Positions 35,607 through 43,742 of a stretch of 64,000 nt of DNA are shown here, in pieces (positions within the stretch are counted from its first letter, which is position 1; each line of letters begins with the position of its first letter). Both the position numbers and the translations under genes were made by a program. The notes beneath the pieces were generated by a model, which was not told the origin of the DNA, did no database searches, and saw nothing but the letters and a program-made list of their open reading frames with translations. Source of the DNA: Usitatibacter palustris (lineage in GTDB: Bacteria > Pseudomonadota > Gammaproteobacteria > Burkholderiales > Usitatibacteraceae); the NCBI RefSeq assembly GCF_013003985.1, contig NZ_CP053073.1, positions 3,038,001-3,102,000 of the forward strand, read 5' to 3'.

Positions 35607-36179
35607 ATGACCACCATCGTCGTCGTCCGCAAGGGCGAGGAAGCCGTGATCGCTTCCGATTCGCTGACCACCTTCGGGTCGACGCGCCTCGCGCCCGCCT
35701 ACGATCGCAGCCCGCACAAGATCGTGGAATACAACGGTTCGTTCATCGGTGTTGCCGGCAGCGCGGCCCACCAGCTCGTGCTCGAGAACCTGCTCGCGCG
35801 CACCAAGGGGCTGGACCTCAACGGCAAGACGGCGATCTACGAATCGTTCCGCAAGCTCCACCCGATGCTCAAGGACGAAGCCTTCCTCAATCCCAAGGAG
35901 GAAGACGACGATCCCTACGAGTCGAGCCAGATGACGCTGATGATCGCGAACCCCTCGGGGATCTTCGCGGTGTACTCGATGCGCGAAGTGTTCGACTTCG
36001 ACCGTTTCTGGGCGATCGGCTCGGGCCGCGACTTCGCGCTGGGCGCGATGTTCACCACGTACCCGAAGGCGAAGAGCGCGGCGGCGGTTGCCGAGGCCGC
36101 GGTCACCGCGGGCGCCGAGTTCGACACGGGCACCGCGCTGCCGATGGCCCTGCACACGGTGAAGCTCACCGCGGCGTGA
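35607..36179 (+). CDS. HslV/proteasome-like N-terminal nucleophile hydrolase, stand-alone
   Basis: A 190-residue protein of the proteasome beta/HslV fold. It begins MTTIVVVRKGEEAVIASDS, so removal of Met would expose the threonine nucleophile T2. D18 is at the same place as HslV Asp17, K38 (PHKIVEYNG) corresponds to the active-site lysine after a four-residue insertion, and the GSG loop is at 138-140 (WAIGSGRDFALGAM). It also carries an acidic insertion EEDDDP (98-103) not found in HslV. No hslU lies beside it, so it may be a distinct peptidase or a non-peptidase Ntn hydrolase. It follows the kinase gene by 9 bp and overlaps hslR by 4 bp. Confidence 0.82.
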   Translation: MTTIVVVRKGEEAVIASDSLTTFGSTRLAPAYDRSPHKIVEYNGSFIGVAGSAAHQLVLENLLARTKGLDLNGKTAIYESFRKLHPMLKDEAFLNPKEEDDDPYESSQMTLMIANPSGIFAVYSMREVFDFDRFWAIGSGRDFALGAMFTTYPKAKSAAAVAEAAVTAGAEFDTGTALPMALHTVKLTAA

Positions 36180-36559
36180 GCGCGGTCCGGCTCGACAAGT
36201 TTCTCTGGGCGGCGCGCTTCTTCAAGACGCGCACGCTGTCGGTCGAGGCCATCACGGGCGGGCGCGTCTCGATCAACGGCGAACGCGCGAAGCCGGCAAA
36301 GACCGTGAAGATCGGCGACACGCTCGCGATTCGCCGCCCGCCCTTCGAATTCGTCATCGTCGTGCGCGCGCTCTCCGAGAAGCGCGGCGGCGCGCCGGAA
36401 GCGCAGGCGCTGTACGAGGAAACCGCGGCGAGCAAGGCGAAACGCGAAGCGATCGCCACGGAGATGAAGGCCGCGGGACCGCCGGTCTTCAAGGGGCGCC
36501 CGACGAAGAAGTCGCGGCGCGACTACGAGAAATGGCTGTATTCCCAGGACGAGGAATGA
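36176..36559 (+). CDS. hslR: S4-domain RNA-binding protein, HslR/Hsp15 family
   Basis: A 127-residue protein with an N-terminal S4 RNA-binding domain (RLDKFLWAARFFKTRTLSVEAITGGRVSINGERAKPAKTVKIGD, about residues 5-48) and a basic C-terminal tail (KGRPTKKSRRDYEKW). Hsp15 binds free 50S ribosomal subunits carrying nascent chains after heat shock and helps recycle them. The GTG at 36176 overlaps the TGA of the preceding gene, so translation is coupled to the proteasome-like hydrolase; both point to protein quality control. Confidence 0.92.
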   Translation: MSAVRLDKFLWAARFFKTRTLSVEAITGGRVSINGERAKPAKTVKIGDTLAIRRPPFEFVIVVRALSEKRGGAPEAQALYEETAASKAKREAIATEMKAAGPPVFKGRPTKKSRRDYEKWLYSQDEE

Positions 36560-36560
36560 C

Positions 36561-36902
36561 ATGAACCGTCCCTTCATCACCGCTGCATTCTCGCTGGCCC
36601 TGCCGGCAATGGCCCATCACGGATGGAGCGAGTACGACTCGTCGAAGACGCTCACTCTCACCGGCAAGGTCATCGCCTCCGGCTACGAGCACCCGCACGG
36701 CCACGTCCGCCTCGAGGCCGACGGCAAGACCTGGACCGCGGTCCTGGCGCCGCCCTCGCGCATGGAAAACCGCGGTCTCGCGCCCGATGCCATCAAGCCG
36801 GGCAGCACGGTCACCGTCGTGGGCTACCCCAATCGCGAGAAGCCCACGGAAATGAGGGCCGAGCGCATCACCGCGGGCGGCAAGACGATCGAGTTGCGAT
36901 GA
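36561..36902 (+). CDS. Small exported DUF6152-like protein
   Basis: A 113-residue protein with a short signal peptide (MNRPFITAAFSLALPAMA) and a beta-rich body starting HHGWSEYDSSKTLTLTGKV. The HHGWSxYD start and the ending EMRAERITAGGKTIELR match the DUF6152 family of small periplasmic OB-fold-like proteins of unknown function. GAGGA is 6 bp before the ATG. It overlaps the next membrane-protein gene by 4 bp, and the two are probably a functional pair. Confidence 0.8.
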   Translation: MNRPFITAAFSLALPAMAHHGWSEYDSSKTLTLTGKVIASGYEHPHGHVRLEADGKTWTAVLAPPSRMENRGLAPDAIKPGSTVTVVGYPNREKPTEMRAERITAGGKTIELR

Positions 36903-37378
36903 CGCCATCGGACAATCCCATCGAGCAGCTGGCCTTCGCCCGCGCGATGCGGGAGATGCTGTGGCTCTACCCGGCGGTGGAGATCGCGCACATCGTGGGC
37001 TTCGTCCTGCTGGTGGGCAGCGTGGTGATGTTCGACCTTCGCGTGCTGGGCCTCTCGAAGCAGATCTCGGTACGCGCCCTCTCCCGCCACTTGCTGCCGT
37101 GGAGCTGGGGCGCGCTCTTGATCATCGTCCCGACGGGTTCGGCGATGTTCTCCGCCCACGCGAGCGACTTCATCGGCAATCGCGCGTTCCAGGTGAAGAT
37201 GGGCCTGCTGCTGCTCGCGGGCATCAACGCGGCGATCTTCCACACGGGCCCGTATCAATCCGTGAAGGACTGGGACACCGGTGTAGCCGCTCCGTGGGGC
37301 GCGAAGCTCTCGGTCGCGGTGTCGCTCGTGATCTGGCTGGGCGTGATCAGCTGCGGCCGGCTGCTCGCCTACCTCTAG
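36899..37378 (+). CDS. Integral membrane protein, DUF6644-like
   Basis: A 159-residue protein with four predicted membrane helices (about 22-45, 64-85, 98-117 and 135-157). The first helix contains YPAVEIAHIVGFVLLVGSVVMFDLRVLG, a His-bearing helix as in small b-type cytochrome-like or sugar-transport-associated membrane proteins. It starts at the ATG overlapping the stop of the DUF6152 gene. Genes of these two families are often paired. Function unknown. Its TAG overlaps the TAG of the convergent phosphatase gene in the tetranucleotide CTAG at 37375-37378. Confidence 0.8.
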   Translation: MTPSDNPIEQLAFARAMREMLWLYPAVEIAHIVGFVLLVGSVVMFDLRVLGLSKQISVRALSRHLLPWSWGALLIIVPTGSAMFSAHASDFIGNRAFQVKMGLLLLAGINAAIFHTGPYQSVKDWDTGVAAPWGAKLSVAVSLVIWLGVISCGRLLAYL

Positions 37379-37953
37379 ACCTTCAGCCGCCCCACCACCT
37401 TGAAGCTGCAGCATCCGTCGGGCCGCACGACGACGATCTCGCCCTGCGCGACGGAAAGCTTGGTGAGCGCGGCGATGTTCACGTTGTGCGTGACCATCAC
37501 GACGTTGCCCTTGGGCTTGTGCACGCCGTACTGGCTCACGCGCTTCTTCACGCGCTCGGTGTAGTCGGTCTCGCGGTCGGGGAAATCGAAGATCGACGAG
37601 AGCGGGCTCCAGTCCTCGCTCTTGCCGAACGCGAGCGTGCCTGTGTCGCGGCAGCGGCACCAGGGGCTCGAATACACGCGCTCGACATGCACACGTTCCT
37701 TCTTGAAGCGCGCGCCCATGCGCTTCGCGTGATCGCGGCCTTCATCGGAAAGATTGCGTTGCGTCGCGCAGTCGTCGAGCTTGTAGCCCGCCGGATCGCC
37801 CATCCCCGGCACCGTCTCCGCGTGGCGGATGAAGAGCACGTAGCCGCCTTCGCGCAAACGCTTCCACAGTGCGGCTTCGTCAGCGTCCGCCGAGGCCGCG
37901 CTAGCCGCGGCCAGCAGCATGCCGGCCAGCAGCGCCTGCAGCGCGACTCGCAA
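37375..37953 (-). CDS. Secreted histidine phosphatase superfamily protein
   Basis: A 192-residue protein with a signal peptide (LRVALQALLAGMLLAAASAASA) and a phosphoglycerate-mutase-like fold. The phosphoacceptor motif is FIRHAETVPGMGDP, followed by LSDEGRDHAKRMG and YSSPWCRCRDTGTLAFG, then the second catalytic histidine in VMVTHNVNIAAL. It probably dephosphorylates an unknown small molecule in the periplasm. I set the start at the TTG at 37953 because it gives a full signal peptide. An ATG at 37920 would leave a shorter one; an ATG much further upstream lies inside the YidB-like gene in another frame. Confidence 0.82.
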   Translation of the reverse strand: MRVALQALLAGMLLAAASAASADADEAALWKRLREGGYVLFIRHAETVPGMGDPAGYKLDDCATQRNLSDEGRDHAKRMGARFKKERVHVERVYSSPWCRCRDTGTLAFGKSEDWSPLSSIFDFPDRETDYTERVKKRVSQYGVHKPKGNVVMVTHNVNIAALTKLSVAQGEIVVVRPDGCCSFKVVGRLKV

Positions 37954-37957
37954 CGTC

Positions 37958-38314
37958 TCAGCCCTTCCGGTTGCGCAGTGAACCGAGCTGTTGTTCGAGG
38001 CCGCTCGCATCGGGCAACTTGCCGCCGGGCGTGAGCGTGTCGACAACGCCGGGAAGCAGCTGCGAAAGCTTCGACGAGAAATCGTCGTTGGACATGCCCA
38101 GGCCCTTCGCGAGCGAGCCGAGCCGGTCGTGGCCGAGCACCTGCTGCAATTGCTCGGCGGAGATGGGAAGGTTGCGTCCCGTCGAGACCCACGAATCGAC
38201 GAGGCCGCCGAGGCCGCGATCCTGGAACATGCGCACGAGGCCTTCAAGCCCACCGTTGCGCGGGTCGTTCACCATGTCGAGCACACCATCGAACAGTTGA
38301 TCGAGCAGTCCCAT
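37958..38314 (-). CDS. YidB/DUF937 family protein
   Basis: A 118-residue soluble protein beginning MGLLDQLFDGVLDMVNDPRNGG and containing LPISAEQLQQVLGHDRLGSLAKGLGMS and LSQLLPGVVDTLTPGGKLPD. This pattern (a helical unit ending in a Leu/Pro-rich SQLLPxxVDxLTPxG segment) defines the YidB family; its role is not established. AGGAGGT lies 6 bp before the ATG at 38314, an unusually strong ribosome site for this window, so it is probably well expressed. It is followed after 4 bp by the phosphatase gene. Confidence 0.9.
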   Translation of the reverse strand: MGLLDQLFDGVLDMVNDPRNGGLEGLVRMFQDRGLGGLVDSWVSTGRNLPISAEQLQQVLGHDRLGSLAKGLGMSNDDFSSKLSQLLPGVVDTLTPGGKLPDASGLEQQLGSLRNRKG

Positions 38315-38337
38315 GGCTACCTCCTGACGTTGGACGA

Positions 38338-39093
38338 CTACCGGCGCGGGGGCCGGTCGGTGAAATCGTAGCCCAGCTTCGCGACTTCGGCGCGCACGTA
38401 GGCCATCGCGATGGGGACGCGCGCAGGATCGCCGCGCACGGAGAGCTCGACGCGATAGCCGCCATCCACGTTCTGCGGAAGGCTCGCGAGCTTGAGGTCG
38501 GGATAGTCGCGCACCACGGCATCCATGATGTCGATCAGCTTCGATTCGCCCACCTGCACGATGATCGCTTCCTCGAGCGGCTTCACCGCGCGATGCAGGT
38601 GCGCGTACTTGGTGTCGAGCACCCACTCCATCATCGGCCAGGCCATCTCGGGAAACCCGGGCACGAAGTAATGCGAGTTCACGCTGAACCCCGGAATACG
38701 GTTGAACGGGTTCGGGATGATCGATGAGCCCACCGGGAACGTCACCATGTTCACGCGGTGCGGCGTGATCTGCGCCGGATCGTTCGGGAACCGCGCTTCC
38801 AGCTCCTTGAGCCCGTCGGGATGCGCCGCGAGCTCGCGCCCGAGCGCCGCCGCCGCGCACTGGCGCGTGTGGTCATCGGGCGTGGCGCCGATGCCCCCGA
38901 AGGAAAACACGATGTCGGTCGTGGCGAGCGTGCGCCGCAGCGTCGCGGTGATGAACGCGGGATCGTCGCCGAGGTACTGGGCCCACGCGAGCTCCAGCCC
39001 CCGCGCGCCGAGGATCTCCACCGCTTTCGCGAAATGCTTGTCCTGCCTTTTGCCCGACAGGATCTCGTCGCCGATGATGAGGATGCCGATCAT
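38338..39093 (-). CDS. CinA/MoaB-like molybdopterin-binding domain protein
   Basis: A 251-residue protein whose first 170 residues are the MoaB/MogA-like fold seen at the N-terminus of CinA: IGILIIGDEILSGKRQDKHF, then TDIVFSFGGIGATPDDHTRQ (the GGxGxTxDD substrate loop) and GFSVNSHYFVPGFPEMAWPM. It lacks the C-terminal nicotinamide-mononucleotide deamidase half of full CinA. Such stand-alone proteins are annotated as competence/damage-inducible A domain proteins; the reaction is uncertain. It starts 20 bp before the repeat at 39113 and is 23 bp upstream of the YidB-like gene. Confidence 0.88.
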   Translation of the reverse strand: MIGILIIGDEILSGKRQDKHFAKAVEILGARGLELAWAQYLGDDPAFITATLRRTLATTDIVFSFGGIGATPDDHTRQCAAAALGRELAAHPDGLKELEARFPNDPAQITPHRVNMVTFPVGSSIIPNPFNRIPGFSVNSHYFVPGFPEMAWPMMEWVLDTKYAHLHRAVKPLEEAIIVQVGESKLIDIMDAVVRDYPDLKLASLPQNVDGGYRVELSVRGDPARVPIAMAYVRAEVAKLGYDFTDRPPRR

Positions 39094-39112
39094 GTTGGGA
39101 TTAGTTCAAAAC

Positions 39113-39272
39113 CTTGAAACACGGAGGACACAGAGGACACGGAGGGAAGGAGGTCTACGGAGAAGATGGAAGCGGCACGAGGGTTTCGACACTTTCGCTA
39201 CCGGTCGCACGATGCGCGCTAACCTCCCATCCTCCGTGCCCTCCGTGCCCTCCGTGCCCTCCGTGTTTCAAG
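39113..39272. repeat. Inverted dispersed repeat with tandem CTCCGTGCC units
   Basis: CTTGAAACACGGAGG begins the left arm at 39113 and CCTCCGTGTTTCAAG ends the right arm at 39272. The arms continue as tandem 9-bp units (GGACACAGA/GGACACGGA on the left, CCTCCGTGC repeated on the right) around an unrelated centre. It fills the 188-bp gap between the CinA-like gene and the YbhB gene; nothing else is seen there. Confidence 0.88.
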
Positions 39273-39281
39273 ATTTTCGCC

Positions 39282-39911
39282 TTAGAACTTCACCGCAGGG
39301 TTGAGTGAGTACAGCCCCGTGATCGCGGCCTGCGCAAGCACATGACCCTCCATCGCCTTGCGCACGTCGTGCCCGGTGAACGCGCCATCGACGGCGAGCC
39401 GCTCGACGTCGAGCGCGAACACGGTGAAGACGTAGTGATGGACGATCGCGTCGTTCCACGGCGGGCACGGACCGTCGTACCCGTAGTAGTTTCCGCCCAT
39501 GTCCTTGTCGCCCGCGAACCAGCCGGTGTAGTCGTTGATGCCCTGGCGCGAGCCGTACGCTGCGTTCGGACCCGGCTTGCCCTTCGCGGTGACGCTGGAG
39601 GCGAACTCGCCTTCCGCGATCGCCGTGACGGACGCGGGAAGGTCCACCAGGACCCAATGGAAGAAGTCCACGCGCGGAAGCGATGCCGGGACCACGCGCC
39701 CTTCCTTGTTCACGTCGTCGCCCTTGCTGGGCACGTCCGGGTCGTGGCAGATCACGACGTAGGACTTCGTGCCCTCCGGAGCGGTGTCCCACGTGAGATC
39801 GGGGTTGCGGTTCTGCGAGAGCGTCGCGTGGGTCGTCGCATCCGGCGCGCAGAACGCGAGCGGCGCGGGAATCGCGCGGCCGTCCTGGAAGCTGCGCGAG
39901 GTGAGTCTCAT
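39282..39911 (-). CDS. YbhB/YbcL family Raf-kinase-inhibitor-like protein
   Basis: A 209-residue phosphatidylethanolamine-binding-protein fold. It has NPDLTWDTAPEGTKSYVVICHDPDVP (the DPDxP anion-binding motif near residue 60), DFFHWVLVDLPASVTAI, then GINDYTGWF and the late YxGPCPPWNDAIVHHYVFTVFAL signature. The ATG at 39911 overlaps the stop of the FKBP gene by 4 bp, so the two are coupled. The bacterial members are of unknown ligand. Compared with E. coli YbhB it has a longer central loop (KGDDVNKEGRVVPASLPR). Confidence 0.92.
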   Translation of the reverse strand: MRLTSRSFQDGRAIPAPLAFCAPDATTHATLSQNRNPDLTWDTAPEGTKSYVVICHDPDVPSKGDDVNKEGRVVPASLPRVDFFHWVLVDLPASVTAIAEGEFASSVTAKGKPGPNAAYGSRQGINDYTGWFAGDKDMGGNYYGYDGPCPPWNDAIVHHYVFTVFALDVERLAVDGAFTGHDVRKAMEGHVLAQAAITGLYSLNPAVKF

Positions 39912-40414
39912 CGCTTGCTCTCTTCGTCGCTCGGGTAGTGCACGAACGCGTGCATGTAGATCTCGAAGACGAGCGTGGCGTTGGGCGGAATCTTGCCCGG
40001 ACGGCCCTCGGCGCCATACGCCTTGTCCGGCGGGATGATCAGCACGCGCGTCGAATCCTTTTCCTTCATGCCGATGAGGCCCTCTTCCCAGCCCTTGATC
40101 ACGCGGCCCGCGCCGATCATGAAGCCGAGCGGTGCGGCGCGGCCCTTGGAGCTGTCGAACTCCTCGCCCTTGAAGTCGGGCTTGCAGCCGTCGTAGAAGT
40201 AGCCGGTGTAACCGACGAGCACAGCCGTGCGGAACTTCGCCGGGCGGCCCGTGCCGGCCTCGATGTCCTTCACGACGAGTTCCTTCGGCGGCGGCTTGGG
40301 GTTGTCGCAGGTGGGCGCCGCGGGCGCCACGGGCGCCTGCGCGATGGCGTTGGTGGCGAAAGCGGTGGCGGCGAAAGCGGCCACTGAGAGGGTGCGGATG
40401 AACAGTTGCTTCAA
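39908..40414 (-). CDS. Exported FKBP-type peptidyl-prolyl cis-trans isomerase
   Basis: A 168-residue protein with a signal peptide (about residues 1-26, ending ATNAIAQA) and one FKBP domain. Typical elements are VLVGYTGYFYDG, EFDSSKGRAAPLGFMIGAGRVIKGWEEGLIGMKE, the IIPPDKAYGAEG loop and IPPNATLVFEIYMHAF. It catalyses prolyl isomerisation in the periplasm. No ATG gives a sensible start: the frame offers TTG codons at 40441 and 40414. I chose 40414 because AAGGAAA lies 6-8 bp upstream and the signal peptide then starts properly. It overlaps the YbhB gene by 4 bp. Confidence 0.9.
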   Translation of the reverse strand: MKQLFIRTLSVAAFAATAFATNAIAQAPVAPAAPTCDNPKPPPKELVVKDIEAGTGRPAKFRTAVLVGYTGYFYDGCKPDFKGEEFDSSKGRAAPLGFMIGAGRVIKGWEEGLIGMKEKDSTRVLIIPPDKAYGAEGRPGKIPPNATLVFEIYMHAFVHYPSDEESKR

Positions 40415-40450
40415 GGGGATTTCCTTCGTAGTTGCGTTCAAGGGGCAATT

Positions 40451-42190
40451 CTACCGGCCGCGGGCCACGCCTTCGCGGCGCGGATCGGCCCCACCTTCCC
40501 AGCCGGCTTTCGTGCGGCGGATGCCCTGCAGGCCGCTGGTCATCTCGATGGCGCGCGCATCGTGGCCCATCGCCTTCAGAGCCGCGATCGTGCCTTCGAG
40601 TTCCGTGCCCTTCTCGACTTCGGTGGGACCGTTGCGGCTGCCGCGGTTCGGAAGGTCGATGGCCGCCTGCATGTCGAGGTTCCAGTCGTACGCGGCGACG
40701 ATGGTCTTGGCGACGTAGTTGATGATGAGGCTGCCGCCGGGACTGCCGATCACCATGTCGAGCGCGCCGCTCGCGGCATCGAACACGAGGAAGGGCGCCA
40801 TGGCGCTGCGCGGCCGCTTGCCCGGTGCGACGCGATTGGCGAGCGCCACGCCGTCCTCGACCGGCGTGAAGCTGAAGTCGGTGAGCTGGTTGTTGAGGAG
40901 AAACCCGCGCACCAGCTGCTTCGCGCCGAAGCCGCCCTCGACGCTCGTGGTGAGCGATACCGCGTTTCCCCAGCGATCGACGATCGCAACCTGGCTCGTG
41001 CCCGACACTTCCTCGTGCCGATCGTCCGCGAAGGCAACCCTCAGGCCTGGCGGCGTTCCGGGTGCGGCCCGGCCCATCGATTTTTCCGGCGCAATCGCTC
41101 GGGCGCGTGCCGCGAGGTAGCCCGCATCGAGCAATCCTTGAACAGGCACGTCGACGAAATGGTCGTCGGCCACGTAGCGCAGGCGGTCGGCATAGGCGAG
41201 GCGGCCGGCTTCCGAAAAGAGGTGCACGGCCTGCGCCGAATCGGGACGAAGGGCCGCGAGGTCTTGCTTCTCGAGGAGCGCCAGGATCTGCAGGACCGCG
41301 ATGCCGCCGGAGGACGAGGGCGGCATGCCGCACAGGTGCAGCTTTCGGTAGTGGCCGCAGAGCGCTTCGACATCGCGCACGCGATAGCCGGCGAGGTCTT
41401 CGAGAGAAAGCTTGCCGGGATTCTTCGGATGGTTGCGCACGGCCGCAACAATGTCCGCCGCGATCTCTCCCGTGTAGAACGCATCGGCGCCTTTCTCGGC
41501 GAGCAATCGCAGGGTCTGCGCAAGCGCGGGGTTGCGCAGGATCGTGCCGACGGCGCGTGGCCGACCTTCGACGTAGAAGTAGTCGCGCGCGGCGGGCTCG
41601 CGGACGAGTTCGCGATCCTGGGCGAGCAGCCGGTTCAGCCGTGGGGAGACCGGAAATCCTTTTTCCGCGAGCTCGATCGCCGGGCGAAAGAGCGTGGCCC
41701 ACGCAAGCTTTCCGTGGCGCGCATGGGCCACCTCGAGAAGCCGCGGAACGCCCGGCGTCCCGACCGCGCGCCCGCCCACGGCGGCCTCGAAGTATCCCAG
41801 CGGCCTGCCGTCCTTCATGAAGAGATCGGGCGTCGCGGCCGCTGGCGCTGTCTCGCGGCCGTCGTACGCCGCGATCGACTTCGACTTCGCATCGTAGTGA
41901 AGGAGGTAGGCGCCGCCGCCGAGGCCGGACGACTGCGGCTCGACCAGCGTGAGCACGAGTTGCGCGGCGATCATCGCATCGATCGCACTGCCACCAAGCT
42001 CCAGCATGCGAAGGCCGGCATCCGTGGCATGCGGGTTCGCCGTCGCGACCATGTGCACGCGCGCATGCGCGAGCTTGTTCGGCGTCCACCCGGTGGCGGC
42101 TTCGGGCTGCGAGGGGCGGAGCTGCGCGTGCGACGCGAGCCCCGCGACTACGAGAAAACCGGCCAGCGCGAGGCGGGCCGGCAAGGTCAC
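40451..42190 (-). CDS. ggt: Gamma-glutamyltransferase, exported form
   Basis: A 579-residue periplasmic GGT that cleaves glutathione and other gamma-glutamyl compounds. The signal peptide is MTLPARLALAGFLVVAGLASHA. Family motifs include ANPHATDAGLRMLELGGSAIDA (52-73), VEPQSSGLGGGAYLL (83-97), MPPSSSGGIAVLQIL (289-303) and the processing threonine T398 in SGTSQVAIVDRWGNAVS. It is only distantly related to the cytosolic copy at 14510. It overlaps the succinate-semialdehyde dehydrogenase gene by 4 bp (42187-42190), suggesting glutamate or GABA release followed by oxidation (inference). Confidence 0.94.
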   Translation of the reverse strand: MTLPARLALAGFLVVAGLASHAQLRPSQPEAATGWTPNKLAHARVHMVATANPHATDAGLRMLELGGSAIDAMIAAQLVLTLVEPQSSGLGGGAYLLHYDAKSKSIAAYDGRETAPAAATPDLFMKDGRPLGYFEAAVGGRAVGTPGVPRLLEVAHARHGKLAWATLFRPAIELAEKGFPVSPRLNRLLAQDRELVREPAARDYFYVEGRPRAVGTILRNPALAQTLRLLAEKGADAFYTGEIAADIVAAVRNHPKNPGKLSLEDLAGYRVRDVEALCGHYRKLHLCGMPPSSSGGIAVLQILALLEKQDLAALRPDSAQAVHLFSEAGRLAYADRLRYVADDHFVDVPVQGLLDAGYLAARARAIAPEKSMGRAAPGTPPGLRVAFADDRHEEVSGTSQVAIVDRWGNAVSLTTSVEGGFGAKQLVRGFLLNNQLTDFSFTPVEDGVALANRVAPGKRPRSAMAPFLVFDAASGALDMVIGSPGGSLIINYVAKTIVAAYDWNLDMQAAIDLPNRGSRNGPTEVEKGTELEGTIAALKAMGHDARAIEMTSGLQGIRRTKAGWEGGADPRREGVARGR

Positions 42191-43674
42191 TGGACGCCGC
42201 CCACCGCGATGTACTTGATGCTCACGAAATCGTCGATGCCGTACTTCGAGCCTTCGCGCCCGATGCCCGACTGCTTCACGCCGCCGAAGGGCGACATCTC
42301 GTTGGCGAGCACGCCGACGTTCACGCCGACCAGGCCCGACTCCAGCGCCTCGGCCACGCGAAACACACGGCCCACGTCACGCGAATAGAAGTAGCTCGCG
42401 AGGCCGAACTCGGACGCGTTGCACAGATCGATGACTTCCTTCTCGCCCTTGAAGCGGTAGAGCGGTGCAACGGGACCGAACGTTTCCTCGCGGGTGACTT
42501 TCATCGCGGGCGTGACTTCGGTGAGCAGCGTGGGTTCGAAGAAGCGGCCGCCGAGCGCGTGGGGCTTCCCGCCGAGGATCAACTTCGCTCCCTTGGCCTG
42601 CGCATCGGCGACGTGGTCCACGACCTTCGCGAGACCCTGCTCATCGATCAGCGGGCCGATGGTCACGCCGGCATCCGTGCCCTTGCCGACCTTGAACGTG
42701 CCGATCTTCGCCGCGAGCTTCTGGGTGAAGACGTCATAGACCGGGTCTTCGACGTAGATGCGGTTGGCGCACACGCACGTCTGGCCGGCGTTGCGGTACT
42801 TCGAGGCGATCGCGCCCTCGACCGCGGCATCGAGGTCCGCATCGGCGAACACCACGAACGGCGCGTTGCCGCCGAGCTCCAGCGAAAGCTTCTTCACCGT
42901 GTCCGCGCTCTGGCGCATGAGGATGCGGCCCACTTCGGTGGAACCGGTGAAGGTGATCTTGCGCACGACCGGGCTCGCGCACAGTTCCTTGCCGATCGTG
43001 GGGCCGTCGCCGGTGATGACGTTGAAGACGCCCTTCGGAATGCCCGCGCGCTCGGCGAGCTCCACGAGGGCCAGCGCGCAATACGGCGTCTGCTCGGCGG
43101 GCTTGAGGACGAACGTGCAACCCACGGCAAGGCCGGGGGCGACCTTGCGGGTGATCATCGCGACCGGGAAATTCCACGGCGTGATGGCACCGACCACGCC
43201 GACGGGCTGCTTGATGACGAGAAGGCGCCGGTCGTTCATCGGCGTGGGAATCACGTCGCCGTAGACGCGCTTGGCCTCTTCCGCGAACCACTCGACGAAG
43301 GATGCGCCGTAGATCACCTCGCCCTTGGCTTCGGCGAGCGGCTTACCCTGTTCCGTCGTGAGCAACAAAGCGAGGTCATCGGCGTTGGCGACGATGAGAT
43401 CGAACCACTTGCGGAGGACCTTCGAGCGCTCCTTGGCGGGAAGGGCGGCCCAGGCGGGGAAGGCGGCCTGCGCGGCGGCGATGGCGCGCTGGGTTTCCGG
43501 CGCACCCATGGAGGGCACGCTGCCCACGAGGGTGCCGTCACCGGGGTTGTCCACGTCGAATCGCTGGCCGGAATCGGCTTCCAGCCACTTGCCGTCGATG
43601 TAGCAACGGTCGCGGAACAGGGTCTGGTCCTTCAGGGCGGGAACGGCAGTGCGGGCCTTGACGACGGCGTTCAT
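42187..43674 (-). CDS. gabD: NAD(P)-dependent succinate-semialdehyde dehydrogenase-like aldehyde dehydrogenase
   Basis: A 495-residue aldehyde dehydrogenase closest in style to GabD. It has ITPWNFPVAMITRKVAPGLAVG (164-185), general base E266 in LELGGNAPF, catalytic C300 in NAGQTCVCANR and the C-terminal SPFGGVKQSGIGREGSKYG. In GABA degradation it converts succinate semialdehyde to succinate. I set the start at 43674 (GAGGAGG 6 bp upstream) instead of the frame start at 43698. No GABA transaminase gene is adjacent; the exported GGT is the following gene, overlapping by 4 bp. Glutarate semialdehyde is an alternative substrate. Confidence 0.93.
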   Translation of the reverse strand: MNAVVKARTAVPALKDQTLFRDRCYIDGKWLEADSGQRFDVDNPGDGTLVGSVPSMGAPETQRAIAAAQAAFPAWAALPAKERSKVLRKWFDLIVANADDLALLLTTEQGKPLAEAKGEVIYGASFVEWFAEEAKRVYGDVIPTPMNDRRLLVIKQPVGVVGAITPWNFPVAMITRKVAPGLAVGCTFVLKPAEQTPYCALALVELAERAGIPKGVFNVITGDGPTIGKELCASPVVRKITFTGSTEVGRILMRQSADTVKKLSLELGGNAPFVVFADADLDAAVEGAIASKYRNAGQTCVCANRIYVEDPVYDVFTQKLAAKIGTFKVGKGTDAGVTIGPLIDEQGLAKVVDHVADAQAKGAKLILGGKPHALGGRFFEPTLLTEVTPAMKVTREETFGPVAPLYRFKGEKEVIDLCNASEFGLASYFYSRDVGRVFRVAEALESGLVGVNVGVLANEMSPFGGVKQSGIGREGSKYGIDDFVSIKYIAVGGVQ

Positions 43675-43742
43675 GGTGACCTCCTCGGAGAACGACAATT
43701 ATAGCTATCATTCATTGGTCCACTTACCCACCGGAGCGTTCC

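Noticed and set aside
39912-42089. A long upstream extension of the YbhB frame (935 codons from 42089)
   Set aside because: The upstream part overlaps the exported GGT and FKBP genes in another frame and reads as arginine-rich shadow; YbhB homology starts at 39911.
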